NCBI RefSeq assembly: GCF_018919385.1
Contig: NZ_JAHLMF010000019.1
Span: 1 to 58,916 of the forward strand
DNA from: Geomonas diazotrophica
Lineage (GTDB): Bacteria > Desulfobacterota > Desulfuromonadia > Geobacterales > Geobacteraceae
Length of the DNA: 58,916 nt
Direction: 5' to 3'
The notes under the pieces were generated by a model that had not been told where the DNA came from, made no database searches, and was given only the letters and a program-made list of their open reading frames with translations. This document shows, in pieces, positions 7,966-17,660 of this stretch. The stretch's first letter is position 1, and each line of letters begins with the position of its first letter. The position numbers were made by a program, and so were the translations under genes.

Positions 7966-8139
7966 ACGAACTCCGGAGTAACCGATGCCACGAGACGGAA
8001 GGACTGCGGTCCCGGCCTCCCTCCCGTCACAAGGGAAACCGGCTACTTAGGGCGAAGCGATCATACAACGGCGCCGGGTCGGTTGTCCAAAGGGAGAGCG
8101 TTGTCGCTCCCCGCTCCCCGCCCCTCGCCCGGGGCGCCG

Positions 8140-10251
8140 TCAGGGCGCCTCTTCGGCCGACTTGAAGATGGCGGGGATGTCGAGGATGAGGGCCACCGAC
8201 CCGTCCCCCAGGATGGTGGCGCCGGACATACCCTCGACCTGCTGGTACATCCGCCCCAGGGACTTGATCACCGTCTGGTGCTCCCCGATCACCCAGTCCA
8301 CCACGAGCCCCACGCGTTTCCCCTCCAACTGGCAGATCACCACCTGCTGGATGGCCGGGGCCTTCCCCTCGATGCGGAACATCTTCCGGAGCGGGACGTA
8401 GGGGACCAGCTTCTCGCGCACGAGCAGTATGTCCCGCCCGTGCCCCTGCTCTATCTCCTTCTCGGTGAGGAGGATGCACTCGTCCACCATGGCCAGCGGC
8501 ATCACGAAGCGGTCCTTGCCGATCTGCACCAGCAGGCTCTCGATGATGGCCAGCGTGAGCGGTATCTTCAGCGTGATGGAGGTGCCCCGGTCCGGTTCGC
8601 TCTTCACGTCGATGCTGCCGCGCAGCCCCTCGATGGCCTGCTTCACAACGTCCATGCCGACGCCGCGCCCCGAGACGCTGGTGACCTTGGCCGCAGTCGA
8701 GAAGCCGGGGGCGAAGATGAGCTGCCAGATCTCCCGGTCGGACAGCTCCGCGCCGGCGGGGATGATCTTGCGCTCCATCGCCTTGGCCCGGATCGCGTCG
8801 ACGTTCAACCCGGCGCCGTCGTCGCGGATGGTGATCAGCACGCTGTCGCCGGAGTGTACCGCGGCGAGGTGGAGGCTGCCGACCCTCGGTTTTCCCTTGG
8901 CCAGGCGCTGTTCCGGCGTCTCGACGCCATGGTCGATGCTGTTGCGAATGATGTGCACCAAGGGATCGTTCAGCTTCTCGATGACGGTCTTGTCCAGCTC
9001 GGTGTCGGCCCCCTCGGTGGTCAGCTCGATCTCCTTGCCGAGCTCCGCGGAGAGATCCCTGACCAGCCGCTTGAACTTGGAGAAGGTGGCGCCGATGGGG
9101 AGCATCCTGATGTCGAGGGCGTTGTCCCTCAGGTCGTTGGTGAGCCGCTCCACCTCCTCGGCCACCGAGACCAGCTCGGTATGTCGTTTCAGCTCCTGGG
9201 CCACCAGGCTCAGGCGCGCCTGCACCGTCACCAGTTCGCCCACCAGGTTCACCAGGAGGTCGAGCTTGTCGGCGCTGACCCGGATGCTGGAGGCGGCCTC
9301 CTGGGTCTGGGTCTGGGCATGGCGCTCCTGGCGGATCTCCTTGACGTGCTGCTGTTCGACCAGGGCCGAGGTGATGGTTGCCGCGTCCACCATCCCCGCC
9401 TCGAGCGCAAGCTCTCCGAATTTCTTCTGTTTCCCCAGCAGGTGCTGCATCTGCTGTTTTGTCAGGTCGCCGCGCTCGACCAGGATCTCGCCCAGCTTCT
9501 TGTACCCCGCCTCCGGCTCGACGCCGGTGCCGTCGTCGATGACGGCGACGCTCAGCTCGCAGGAGTCTGCCATGAAGATGAAGACGTCGTCGATCGCGTT
9601 CCTGCCGGCGCTGGTGCTGAGGATCACGTCCCAGTACATGTAGCAGAGTTCCGGGTCCAAGGCGTCCAGGGGCCGCATCTCGCAGGTGTTGGCGACTATG
9701 TTGCACGGCCCGAGCTCCTGCAGTTCGCGCAACAGGGTCAGCGGGTTCCCGCCGCTTGTGAAGATCTCCGGCTCGGGGCGGAAGCGGATGCGGTAGGTGA
9801 CCGTCGGCGCCGGCGGGTCGGCTTGCTCCTCAGGCGGGCCCTGCCGCCCCGGCTTCGGCTCCGCGTCCTCCTGCTCCGGAACCAGGGCGCGAAAGCCTCT
9901 GATCACCTCGTCGTTACGCTGCAAATCCGCCGGTGTGCCGCTTTCGGCGGACTCCAGCATGTCCAGGATGCAGTCCCGGGCGGCGAGGCTCAGGTTGACC
10001 AGTTCCTTGCTCACCGCCAGTTCGCCGTTGCGTACCAGGTCGTACACGGTCTCGACGTTGTGGGTGAAAGAGGCGACGTCGTCGAAGCCGAACATGGCCC
10101 CCGACCCCTTGATGGTGTGCATGGTCCTGAAGACGCGGCCGACGATGCCGAGATCGTCCGGGTTCTCCTCCATCTCGAGAAGGGCCTCCTCCAGGTCCGC
10201 CAACAGCTCCCTGGCCTCGTCCTTGAACGCCTGGGCAAAAGCATCACTCAT
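8140..10251 (-). CDS. cheA: Chemotaxis histidine kinase CheA, 703 aa
   Basis: The start at 10251 overlaps the stop of the STAS gene by four bases (ATGA) and has AAGGTGAC upstream. Hpt domain first, with phospho-acceptor H45 in FRTMHTIKGSGAMFGF. Then a region with LYMYWDVILSTSAGRNAID-type sequence and a helical module (KKLGEILVERGDLTKQQ) repeated in the style of GspE-N domains, which replaces the usual P2. Then the dimerisation domain (DKLDLLVNLVGELVTVQA), ATPase (LVHIIRNSIDHGVETPEQR; GRGVGMDVV) and a CheW-like C-terminal domain. It would phosphorylate CheY-type receivers in response to the chemoreceptor encoded upstream. No CheW, CheB or CheY is in the operon. Confidence 0.95.
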   Translation of the reverse strand: MSDAFAQAFKDEARELLADLEEALLEMEENPDDLGIVGRVFRTMHTIKGSGAMFGFDDVASFTHNVETVYDLVRNGELAVSKELVNLSLAARDCILDMLESAESGTPADLQRNDEVIRGFRALVPEQEDAEPKPGRQGPPEEQADPPAPTVTYRIRFRPEPEIFTSGGNPLTLLRELQELGPCNIVANTCEMRPLDALDPELCYMYWDVILSTSAGRNAIDDVFIFMADSCELSVAVIDDGTGVEPEAGYKKLGEILVERGDLTKQQMQHLLGKQKKFGELALEAGMVDAATITSALVEQQHVKEIRQERHAQTQTQEAASSIRVSADKLDLLVNLVGELVTVQARLSLVAQELKRHTELVSVAEEVERLTNDLRDNALDIRMLPIGATFSKFKRLVRDLSAELGKEIELTTEGADTELDKTVIEKLNDPLVHIIRNSIDHGVETPEQRLAKGKPRVGSLHLAAVHSGDSVLITIRDDGAGLNVDAIRAKAMERKIIPAGAELSDREIWQLIFAPGFSTAAKVTSVSGRGVGMDVVKQAIEGLRGSIDVKSEPDRGTSITLKIPLTLAIIESLLVQIGKDRFVMPLAMVDECILLTEKEIEQGHGRDILLVREKLVPYVPLRKMFRIEGKAPAIQQVVICQLEGKRVGLVVDWVIGEHQTVIKSLGRMYQQVEGMSGATILGDGSVALILDIPAIFKSAEEAP

Positions 10252-10610
10252 ACCGTCACCTTGTCCGTATCGATGCGCCAGATGCAGGTCCCGTCCACGT
10301 CCTGGACGCACCCCTTGAGCCGGGGCAGCCCCGCCACCTCGGCTATGGCCGCGAGGGCCTCGTTGCGGCCGGTCAACAGGTAGGGGATCCCCTGCGCCAC
10401 CGAGGTCCTGTGGCAACTGCACAAAAGCTGCAGACCGGTCACGTCGATGGCGGTGAGCCCCACCAGGGAAAGTTCCACCGTCTTTCCCGCCGCAAACGCC
10501 TGCAGCAGCCGCTCCCTGAGCTCGCCGACATTGGCTATGGTCATCTCCCCGGAGAAGGTGACCAGGGTGCGCTCCTTCTTCTTGAAGATCTTCACTTGTG
10601 CCGCTTCCAT
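10248..10610 (-). CDS. STAS-domain protein, 120 aa
   Basis: The ATG at 10610 (MEAAQVKIF) is preferred to an in-frame TTG five codons earlier, because GTGAGGA is correctly spaced before it. One STAS domain fills the protein: FSGEMTIANVGELRERLLQA, then VELSLVGLTAIDVTGLQLLC. In anti-sigma antagonists of the SpoIIAA type the loop is D-S-S-G, with a phosphorylated Ser; here it is D-V-T-G, leaving a Thr that could take that role. STAS proteins normally work in partner-switching or as scaffold parts. Here it sits between the chemoreceptor and CheA and overlaps cheA by four bases, so it is probably a component of the same signalling complex, an uncommon arrangement. Confidence 0.85.
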   Translation of the reverse strand: MEAAQVKIFKKKERTLVTFSGEMTIANVGELRERLLQAFAAGKTVELSLVGLTAIDVTGLQLLCSCHRTSVAQGIPYLLTGRNEALAAIAEVAGLPRLKGCVQDVDGTCIWRIDTDKVTV

Positions 10611-10667
10611 AGCATCCTCACCCAAAGTCCCGGGCGGCCTGTTCGGGCCGCCCGGGGATTGTCGCTG

Positions 10668-13600
10668 CTAGAACCTCTCGAAGTCGCTGTCGCCGTCCAT
10701 GTCGGCCAGGACCAGGTCGTGCCCCATGGCCTTCTTGGCCTGCGCGCCCGACCTCTGCTTCAGCTGCTTCACCTCGCTCTTCGCCGCCGACCTGGTGAGC
10801 TGCTTGGGCGCCGCATGGTGCTCCCGCGCCGCCATGTCGACCTTGAAGAAGGAGATGGTCGACTGCAGCTGCTCCGACTGCGAGGAGAGTTCCTCGGCGG
10901 TGGAGGCCATCTCCTCGCTGGACGAGGCGTTCTGCTGGATCACCTGGTCCAGCTGCTGGATCGCCTTGTTGATCTGCTGGGCGCCGGTGTCCTGCTCCTT
11001 GCTGGAGGCGTTGATCTCCTGCACCAGCTCGGCCGTCTTCTGGATGTCCGGGAGGATGGCGGAGAGCATCTCGCCGGCCCGCTCGGCGACCTCGACGCTC
11101 GACACGGAGAGCTCGGAGATCTCGCCCGCGGCGACCTGGCTCCTCTCGGCGAGCTTTCTCACCTCGGAAGCCACCACCGCGAACCCTTTGCCGTGCTCCC
11201 CGGCGCGGGCCGCCTCGATCGCAGCGTTCAAGGCCAGCATGTTGGTCTGGCGCGCGATCTCCTCGATGATGGAGATCTTCCCGGCGATGTCCTTCATCGC
11301 CTGCACCGTCTCGGCGACCGCCTTGCCACCTTCCTTGGCGTCGTCGGCGGATTTCACCGCGATCTTTTCGGTCTGCTGCGCGTTGTCCGCGTTCTGCCTT
11401 ATGTTGGCACTCATCTCCTCCATGGAGGAGGACGCCTCTTCGGCCGCGGCCGCTTGCTGCGATGCCCCCTGCGACATGGACTGGGCGTTGGCGGAGAGCT
11501 GGACGCTGCCGCTGGCGACGTTGTCCGCCGCCACCTTCACCTCGGTCACCACCTCGGTGATCTTGCCGACCATGGCGGAGAGCGCGTGGATCAGCTCGTC
11601 CTGGGCGCTCCGCTCCTTGAGGGAGACCATCAGGTTGCCGTTGGAGACCTCCTTGGCAGCGTCGGTGATCTTGTTGATCGCCTCGATCAGCACGTTCAGG
11701 TTGGTTTTGATCAGGTTGTACTGCCCCTTGTACTCGGTCACGATGGCCGGGGGCATGTCACCCTTGGCGATGCGGTCCACGTAGTCCGCAGTCACCATGA
11801 GCGGGTTGACGATGTTGGTGACCGTGTCGTTGACGCCGGAGACCAGCTTGTGCCACCCCCCGACGAAGAGCGTGGCGTCGGCTCGCTGGTCCAGCCTCCC
11901 CTCTGCCGCCGCCTGGATGATGATGTCGGTCTGCTGCAATAGCTCGTTCATCATCTTCACCACCGCGTTCAGGTTCTCCTTGATGATGTTGTACTGCCCC
12001 TTGTACTCGGTCACGATGGCGGGGGGAATGACACCCTTGGCAACCTTGTCCACGTAGTCGGCGGTCACCATGAGAGGGTTCACGATGTTGGTGACCGTGT
12101 CGTTGACGCCGGAAACCAGCTTGTGCCACCCCCCGACGAAGAGCGTGGCGTCGGCTCGCTGGTCCAGCCTCCCCTCTGCCGCCGCCTGGATGATGATGTC
12201 GGTCTGCTGCAATAGCTCGTTCATCATCTTCACCACCGCGTTCAGGTTCTCCTTGATGATGTTGTACTGCCCCTTGTACTCGGTCACGATGGCGGGGGGA
12301 ATGACACCCTTGGCAACCTTGTCTACGTAGTCGGCGGTCACCATGAGCGGGTTCACGATGTTGGTGACGATGTTGTTCACCCCCATGACCAGCTCCTTCC
12401 AGCCGCCGATGAAGAGCTCGGCGTTGGCACGCTCGTCAAGCTGCCCGTCGGCCGCCGCCTTCACCACCTTGTTCGCCTCGATCAGCAGGTTGTTCATGAT
12501 GTCGATGCAGTTGTTGAGGTTCAGCTTGATCTCGTTGAAGTCGCCGTTGTAGTTGTCGGTGATCCTGGGGGGGATGTCCCCCTTGGAGATGCGGTCCACG
12601 TACTCCGCCGCCACGTTCAGCGGCCCGATCACCGCGTCCAGGGTCTCGTTCACCCCGGCCACGATCTTGCGGAAATCACCCTGGTGCTTGGTCGCGTCGG
12701 CGCGGGTGGCGAGTTTCCCGGCCACGGCCGCCTGCACCAGCATGTCCGCGTCGGCGATGAGCGCCTTCAGGTTCGTGCGCACCTGCTCGATGGTGTCGTT
12801 GATGAACGCCTTCTTGCCCGGGAACTTCTCCAACTCCGCCTCGAAGTTGCCGCGCCCGAACTCGGCGATGCAGGCCATCGCCTTCTTCTTCACCGCGATG
12901 TGGCCGTTCACCATGTTGTTCACGCCCGCCGCCATGTCGCGGTAGACCCCCTGGTAGTTGCCGGCGGCGATCTGCGCGTCGATGTCGCCCAGGTCGTGCT
13001 GTTTGGACATGTTGTTCATGTCTGCGATCAGCGCATCCAGCGTGTCGATGCAGACGTTGAGGTTGTTCTTGATCTCGTTGAAGTCGCCGTTGTAGCTGTC
13101 GGTGATCCTGGGCGGGATGTCCCCCTTGGAGATGCGGTCCACGTACTCGGCCGCAACGTTAAGCGGCCCGATCACCGCATCCAGGGTGTCGTTCACCCCC
13201 GAGACGATCCTCCTGAAGTCGCCCTGGTGCCTGGTGGCGTCGGCGCGGGTGGCGAGTTTTCCGTCCACCGCCGCCTGCGAGAGCATCGCGGCGTCGGCAA
13301 CGAGGGCGTTCACCGCGTCGATGCAGACGTTCAGGTTGTTCTTGATCTCGTTGAAGTCGCCGTTGTAGCTGTCGGTGATCTTCGGCGGCACGTCCCCCTT
13401 GGAGATGCGATCCACGTACTCCGCGGCCACGTTCAGCGGGCCGATCACGGCGTCCAGGGTGTCGTTCACCCCCGCCACCACCTTCTGGAAGTCTCCCTGG
13501 TGCTTGCCGGCGTCGGCGCGGGTGGCGAGCTTTCCAGCGATGGCCGCGTCGGAGAGCATGGAGGCGTCGGCGACCAGGGCCTTGATGGAATCGACCATCT

Positions 13601-14369
13601 TCTGCATGGCGGCCATGACTGAATCGCTGGAGACCCCCTTGAGGTCGATGGCGACGCTCATGTCGCCCGCGGCGACGCGGTTGGCCACCTCGCCCACCTC
13701 TTTCGGGTCGGCCCCCAGCTGCTTCTGGACGATCCTGGTGATGAAGAGTCCGAGACCGACGGCGAGCAGTATGCCGACGGCGATGAAGATCAGCATGGTG
13801 GTCGTGGCGGTTGCCGCCACCTCGGCGTTGCCGGCGGCGGTCGCTTTGCCCTGCTTGAGCTTGGCGTCTACCAGGGCCTCGATTGCGTTTTGCTCCTCAC
13901 GCGAGGCCTTGCTCCCCGCTCCCCTCATGACCGCCTGGGCCTCAGGGATCTTCCCCGCCTTGGCCAGCGCGATCATCTGGTCCACCATGGGGCCGTAGAC
14001 CGAGCGGGTGCGCTTGAATTCCTCGAAGAGCTTGCGTCCCTCGTCCGTCATAATGGTCTTCTCGAACTCCGCCGAGACGGTGTTGATCTCTTCGCGGAAC
14101 TTCGCGATACGCCCGATCTTCTCCTGCTGCTCCGTGCCGGTCGTGTCCATCATGTCCCTGAGATTCACCCGCATCCTCTGGAAGGAAGTGGAGATGTCCT
14201 GCAGGTGTGCCATCGGAACGGTGACCTTCTCGTACAGCTTGGCGTCGGCCTGCTCGATCACCCGGATTTCCCTGATGCCGAAGTACCCTACCACGCCCGC
14301 TACGATGGCGACCGCGATAAAGCCCGTCATCAACTTGGCGCCCAGCTTCAAATCGTAGAACCACTTCAT
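10668..14369 (-). CDS. Methyl-accepting chemotaxis protein with seven-unit poly-HAMP array, 1233 aa
   Basis: TM1 (about 11-31), a four-helix-bundle-type periplasmic domain (about 35-190), TM2 (about 193-213), a membrane-proximal HAMP, then seven consecutive units of about 91 residues (about 255-900), each resembling a HAMP pair (A-x-x-G-x-L-x-x-R-A, then G-V-N-x-x-x-x-x-I-x-x-P-L, then G-x-x-P-P-x-I). The third unit is the most divergent. The signalling domain contains [20 protein letters not shown] and [18 protein letters not shown]. The C-terminus lacks an NWETF-type tether. Poly-HAMP arrays relay conformational signals; an array this long is exceptional. Transcribed with the CheR-like, MBL, STAS and cheA genes. 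GGGAGG lies six bases before the ATG. Confidence 0.93.
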   Translation of the reverse strand: MKWFYDLKLGAKLMTGFIAVAIVAGVVGYFGIREIRVIEQADAKLYEKVTVPMAHLQDISTSFQRMRVNLRDMMDTTGTEQQEKIGRIAKFREEINTVSAEFEKTIMTDEGRKLFEEFKRTRSVYGPMVDQMIALAKAGKIPEAQAVMRGAGSKASREEQNAIEALVDAKLKQGKATAAGNAEVAATATTTMLIFIAVGILLAVGLGLFITRIVQKQLGADPKEVGEVANRVAAGDMSVAIDLKGVSSDSVMAAMQKMVDSIKALVADASMLSDAAIAGKLATRADAGKHQGDFQKVVAGVNDTLDAVIGPLNVAAEYVDRISKGDVPPKITDSYNGDFNEIKNNLNVCIDAVNALVADAAMLSQAAVDGKLATRADATRHQGDFRRIVSGVNDTLDAVIGPLNVAAEYVDRISKGDIPPRITDSYNGDFNEIKNNLNVCIDTLDALIADMNNMSKQHDLGDIDAQIAAGNYQGVYRDMAAGVNNMVNGHIAVKKKAMACIAEFGRGNFEAELEKFPGKKAFINDTIEQVRTNLKALIADADMLVQAAVAGKLATRADATKHQGDFRKIVAGVNETLDAVIGPLNVAAEYVDRISKGDIPPRITDNYNGDFNEIKLNLNNCIDIMNNLLIEANKVVKAAADGQLDERANAELFIGGWKELVMGVNNIVTNIVNPLMVTADYVDKVAKGVIPPAIVTEYKGQYNIIKENLNAVVKMMNELLQQTDIIIQAAAEGRLDQRADATLFVGGWHKLVSGVNDTVTNIVNPLMVTADYVDKVAKGVIPPAIVTEYKGQYNIIKENLNAVVKMMNELLQQTDIIIQAAAEGRLDQRADATLFVGGWHKLVSGVNDTVTNIVNPLMVTADYVDRIAKGDMPPAIVTEYKGQYNLIKTNLNVLIEAINKITDAAKEVSNGNLMVSLKERSAQDELIHALSAMVGKITEVVTEVKVAADNVASGSVQLSANAQSMSQGASQQAAAAEEASSSMEEMSANIRQNADNAQQTEKIAVKSADDAKEGGKAVAETVQAMKDIAGKISIIEEIARQTNMLALNAAIEAARAGEHGKGFAVVASEVRKLAERSQVAAGEISELSVSSVEVAERAGEMLSAILPDIQKTAELVQEINASSKEQDTGAQQINKAIQQLDQVIQQNASSSEEMASTAEELSSQSEQLQSTISFFKVDMAAREHHAAPKQLTRSAAKSEVKQLKQRSGAQAKKAMGHDLVLADMDGDSDFERF
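11788..12333 (-). repeat. Near-identical 273-bp tandem duplication inside the chemoreceptor gene
   Basis: Bases 11788-12060 and 12061-12333 are almost identical, in frame, each encoding one 91-residue poly-HAMP unit (the last two units). The other five units are clearly related but diverged, so this is a recent unit gain by in-frame duplication. Confidence 0.92.
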
Positions 14370-14444
14370 GCCTACCTCCCTTGTGCCTTGCGTTATTTCA
14401 CAGATCCCAATGGTGTCCCCCGCCAGCGCGGAGGGGCCGTCGTC

Positions 14445-15041
14445 TCAGTTCATCTCCGCCCCCAGCACGAACTCCAGGCTCTTGCGCAGCATCTCGTGCG
14501 CCCCCTCCACTACCGGCTGGTCGTGACCGGAATATATCCTCTGTATCTTCAGCGCGGTGAGCCTCTTCAGGGCCTCGATGTACTCCCGGCAGTAGCTCCC
14601 CCCCGCCGCCAGCACCCTTATCAGGGTATCGCCTGAGAACAGCGCCTGGAGCGAGCGGGCGTAGAGGCAGACGGAATCGTCCGAGTGTCCAGGAGTATGC
14701 AGCACCTCGAGGAAGTCATCCCCCGCCTTGATGAACTGCCGGTCGTGGAGCACCTCATCAACCAGGGGACCGTGACCGTAGGCCAGGACCCTGCAACCGA
14801 ACGCCTCCTTCAGCGCGGCGACCCCGGCCGTGTGGTCGAAGTGGTTGTGGGTGAGAACCACCTGCTGCACCGGCTCCTTGCCGAACCCCGTGGAGAGCTC
14901 CCGGATCTCGGCCAGGATGAAATCGTCCACCCCGGGATCGATCAGGGTATTGACGTCCTCGATCCGGTTCCAGTCCCCCAGGATGAGGTACGAGTTGCAG
15001 CTGTAGGTCGCGGGACTCTTCTTCAGGGGGACGATCTTCAT
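14445..15041 (-). CDS. Metallo-beta-lactamase-fold protein in a chemosensory operon, 198 aa
   Basis: The full di-metal ligand set is present: H-N-H-F-D-H in VLTHNHFDHTAG, a His in TPGHSDDS, the bridging Asp in LFSGDTL and the last His in IYSGHDQP. Family members are hydrolases or, in the oxygen-binding diiron variants (ROO/ODP type), redox sensors. There is no flavodoxin or rubredoxin domain. It lies three bases after the CheR-like gene and 75 bases before the chemoreceptor, so it belongs to the chemosensory transcript. A role as a ligand-binding accessory sensor is inference; a detached thioesterase or glyoxalase II-like enzyme is the alternative. Confidence 0.85.
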   Translation of the reverse strand: MKIVPLKKSPATYSCNSYLILGDWNRIEDVNTLIDPGVDDFILAEIRELSTGFGKEPVQQVVLTHNHFDHTAGVAALKEAFGCRVLAYGHGPLVDEVLHDRQFIKAGDDFLEVLHTPGHSDDSVCLYARSLQALFSGDTLIRVLAAGGSYCREYIEALKRLTALKIQRIYSGHDQPVVEGAHEMLRKSLEFVLGAEMN

Positions 15042-15044
15042 CGG

Positions 15045-15653
15045 CTAGCCCCCGACCTTCTTGAACAGCTGGGCGTCCGGCACCACCTGTTCGAAGAGAT
15101 GAGCGACTTCCTGGGGGAGCTTCTGGGTGTTTTCGGTGGCGAGGTAGGCGCCGGGGGCGAGGGCTTCGTGGAACATCTTGAAGACCTCGACTCGCTCCCG
15201 GTACTGGAAATGGAGCAGCACGTTCTTGCACACCACGAGGCAGTAGTCGCTGCCGGGGGCTTTGAGTGAGAGGAGGTCGTGGTACTGGAAGTTGATCCGG
15301 TCGCGCAAAAGCGGCACCACCCGGTGATGGCCCGGCTTGTCCGCTGGTTCGAAGTACTTTTCGAAGAGTTCCACCGGGGTGCGCTGCAGTTCTTCGTAGG
15401 GATAGGTCGCCGCGTTCACCACGTCGCCGAAGTTGTTGGCGCTGTCATAGTCGGTAGCGTCGATGCGCAGGTTCTTGAAGCCGAAGGAGTTCATCTTCTG
15501 GGCGAAGATCATGGCTATGGTGTAGGTTTCCTGCCCCAGCGCGCAGCCGGCGTCCCAGACCTTGATGCGGCTTCGCCCCATCGCGTAGCCGATCATGTGG
15601 TCGGCCGCGTGCTCAAGTGTGGGCTGGTCGCGCATGAAGAACGTGAATGCCAT
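15045..15653 (-). CDS. CheR-like methyltransferase lacking the N-terminal domain, 202 aa
   Basis: The sequence FTFFMRDQPTLEH, then KVWDAGCALGQETYTIAMIF, IDATDYDSAN and LVVCKNVLLHF, follows CheR's catalytic C-terminal domain (F-F-R-D, G-C-x-x-G-E-E-x-Y-S-x-A, A-T-D-I-x, C-R-N-V-L-I-Y-F). The N-terminal helical receptor-docking domain of CheR (about 70 residues) is absent, and the usual S-x-G-C-S-T-G-E-E is changed to D-A-G-C-A-L-G-Q-E. It may still methylate receptor glutamates, recruited some other way, or be a non-catalytic relative. First gene of the operon, with CAGGAGC before the ATG and a FliA-type promoter upstream. Confidence 0.82.
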   Translation of the reverse strand: MAFTFFMRDQPTLEHAADHMIGYAMGRSRIKVWDAGCALGQETYTIAMIFAQKMNSFGFKNLRIDATDYDSANNFGDVVNAATYPYEELQRTPVELFEKYFEPADKPGHHRVVPLLRDRINFQYHDLLSLKAPGSDYCLVVCKNVLLHFQYRERVEVFKMFHEALAPGAYLATENTQKLPQEVAHLFEQVVPDAQLFKKVGG

Positions 15654-15715
15654 GGAACGCTCCTGACTATAAAGGTTAGCGAAACGACCGCTACCATAAC
15701 TCCCATCAGTGTCAT

Positions 15716-15742
15716 TTATCGGAACCCGGTTCTATTCCTTGA
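15716..15742 (-). promoter_or_regulatory. FliA (sigma-28) promoter of the chemosensory operon
   Basis: On the minus strand TCAAGGAA, an 11-base spacer, then TCCGATAA. The consensus is TAAAGTTT-N11-GCCGATAA, so the -10 matches 7 of 8. The same layout (TCAAGTAA-N11-ACCGATAG) precedes the other chemoreceptor at 19600. It sits 63 bases before the CheR-like start codon. Confidence 0.75.
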
Positions 15743-15870
15743 ATGTTGTGTTTACACTTTTCGGTTATTTTTTTCTAATCGCACTGACAGAAGGCCGGTT
15801 TTCGCATGGAAACCGCAACCAGTGACAGAAAAAAACCGCCTGTGACTGTCGCCGGGCGGTCCGATACATG

Positions 15871-15913
15871 AAAAAAGCCCCGTCTCCATGCGGAGGCGGG
15901 GCTTTCCTTTTTT
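15871..15913. terminator. Bidirectional intrinsic terminator
   Basis: A 14-bp stem (AAAGCCCCGTCTCC / GGAGGCGGGGCTTT, one G-U pair) with an ATGC loop, flanked by six A/T on the left and CCTTTTTT on the right. On the minus strand it lies 20 bases after the octaheme cytochrome stop codon. Confidence 0.88.
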
Positions 15914-15932
15914 GCCGCGGTTGTCTTCGCCG

Positions 15933-17546
15933 CTATTTCTTGGGCTCTTCCTTCTTGGCTGCCGCCATGGCGTCGGTGAGGACCTTGACCCCCGCCTTGG
16001 AGGCGGCGATGGAGCCGGTCAGCGATTCGCGGGCGAGGTCGGGGTTGTGGAAGCCGTCGGAGTTCTCGGCGGTCCAGTATTCCCAGAGGACGTGCGCCTC
16101 CTCGTGCTTCGCGCGCGCCTGGTCCAGGACGGTCGGGGCAACCCCCATACGCTGCGCGGCGGCGTAGGTGTCGATCAGCTGCCCGAGCCAGTACTCGGCC
16201 TTGCGCATCTTACCCTTCACGTAGTTCTGCACCGCGTCGATCTCGTAAGCCTTCTTGGCCACGCTGTCTTTGGGGTGGCAGCCAAGGCACGCCTCCTTGA
16301 CGTGGTTCTTGGGACGGATCACGCCGTGGGAGGAGAACTTCTTGCCGTTTTTGTCCTTCTTCTGCGGCATGTGGCACTGGTGGCACTGAACGCCCGCCTT
16401 GTCGTGCACGCTCCCCGCGTAGGTCTCGGCCTCGGGGTGCTGGAACTTGATCAGGCGCGCGCCGGTCACGGCGTGCTTGAAGTCGAAGAAGTTGAGATCC
16501 TGGTAGTGCTTTAAAAGCTGCAGCGAGTTCTTGAGCGGGAAGTGGTTGGTGCGCAGGTCGTCGTACTTCACCGGCTTGCCGTCGCTCCACTGGGTGCCGG
16601 CGTTGCAGTTGTACTCGACGTGGCACTGCGCGCACATCATCCTGGAGTCGGTCTTTTGCATCACGCCGATCTTCCTGAAGCCGCGGAAGTCGATCACCTT
16701 CAGGTCGGTGGCGCCGTTCTTGGCGAAGATGTTCCCCTTGGGGTCCTTCTCGACCGCCTGGATCAGGGCGTCGCGCACCACGCGCGGCTGGGTGCCGTGC
16801 GGGTCGTGGCAGTGCACGCAACCGACCGGGTTGTTGGTGTCCTTGGCGACGTCGACGATGTTGGAGGTGCGGTCCCACTTCGCCTTGGGATCCTTGTCAC
16901 CCATGAACTTCCACTTCAGGAGGTGGTCGGAGGTCTTGCACTGGATGCAGGTCGGGTTGCCGGCCATGGCGGTCTCCGGGAGCTTCTTCCCGGTGTCGGT
17001 CAAGACGTCCCAGGTCTTGCCGGTGGAGGTCACCCCTTTCCACCCCTCCTTGAACTGGAAGCGCCCACCCTGGAAACGGTCCACCACGAACTGGTCGATG
17101 ACCATGAAGGCGTGGCCGCGCGGCTCGTTATGCTCGATGGTGAAGCCGTGCCCGGCGAGGAGTTTGTCCTGCATCGGGGAGCGGCCGGTGGGGGTTCCCT
17201 TCTCCTTCCTCGCCGCCGCCTCGTAGTTCACCTCGAAGAAGCTGTCGTACTGTGCCTTGTGGCACTTGCCGCACAGCGTTGCGTCTATGACGGTGACCGG
17301 CTTGTTCTTCTCCGGGTCGCTCATGTGGGCGTCCAGCTTGTCGTGGCACACCTTGCAGGAGAGCTTGGCGTGCTTGGACCCTTCCTTGAGCGCCTTCACC
17401 TCGTCGTGACAGTCGTAGCACTTGGCCCTGCCGTCGTTGGCCACCTGCACCGGCTTGGTTTTCGCCGCGGTGGTCAGGGCGGGGATCGACAACAAAGCGA
17501 TCGCCCCGGCGATTGCCGCCGTCACAGCCACATTCTTCTTGAGCAT
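15933..17546 (-). CDS. Octaheme c-type cytochrome nitrite reductase (ONR family), 537 aa
   Basis: A signal peptide (1-28, cut near TTAA) is followed by seven CXXCH motifs (C43, C64, C92, C243, C305, C388, C420) and one CXXCK (C200-K204) as heme 4. The CXXCK heme is the catalytic heme of NrfA and of octaheme nitrite reductases; eight hemes with CXXCK in fourth place is the ONR pattern (Thioalkalivibrio TvNiR). Expected active-site residues are present: R143 (E-P-R-G-H), Y312 and H370 (F-Q-H-P-E). Y312-N-C314 reproduces the Tyr-x-Cys pair that is covalently linked in TvNiR. The predicted role is periplasmic reduction of nitrite (and sulfite or hydroxylamine) to ammonia. ATG at 17546 with AAGGAGG; an upstream in-frame ATG has no such site. 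Preceded by an FNR-like palindrome. Confidence 0.92.
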   Translation of the reverse strand: MLKKNVAVTAAIAGAIALLSIPALTTAAKTKPVQVANDGRAKCYDCHDEVKALKEGSKHAKLSCKVCHDKLDAHMSDPEKNKPVTVIDATLCGKCHKAQYDSFFEVNYEAAARKEKGTPTGRSPMQDKLLAGHGFTIEHNEPRGHAFMVIDQFVVDRFQGGRFQFKEGWKGVTSTGKTWDVLTDTGKKLPETAMAGNPTCIQCKTSDHLLKWKFMGDKDPKAKWDRTSNIVDVAKDTNNPVGCVHCHDPHGTQPRVVRDALIQAVEKDPKGNIFAKNGATDLKVIDFRGFRKIGVMQKTDSRMMCAQCHVEYNCNAGTQWSDGKPVKYDDLRTNHFPLKNSLQLLKHYQDLNFFDFKHAVTGARLIKFQHPEAETYAGSVHDKAGVQCHQCHMPQKKDKNGKKFSSHGVIRPKNHVKEACLGCHPKDSVAKKAYEIDAVQNYVKGKMRKAEYWLGQLIDTYAAAQRMGVAPTVLDQARAKHEEAHVLWEYWTAENSDGFHNPDLARESLTGSIAASKAGVKVLTDAMAAAKKEEPKK

Positions 17547-17660
17547 CGTTTCCTCCTTCAGTAGTGTATGGGTTTCCGGCCGCCTGCACCGATTACAGCC
17601 CCTCATGGCCCGCACCGCAAAAACGCGCCCCATTCATGCACGAAATGGTGGGGAAAATAT

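Noticed and set aside
4135..10383. A 2082-codon open frame on the plus strand
   Set aside because: It is the antisense of the hybrid kinase and cheA, whose domain motifs are unmistakable. Long antisense frames are expected in DNA this rich in G and C; no domains, start site or codon pattern support it.
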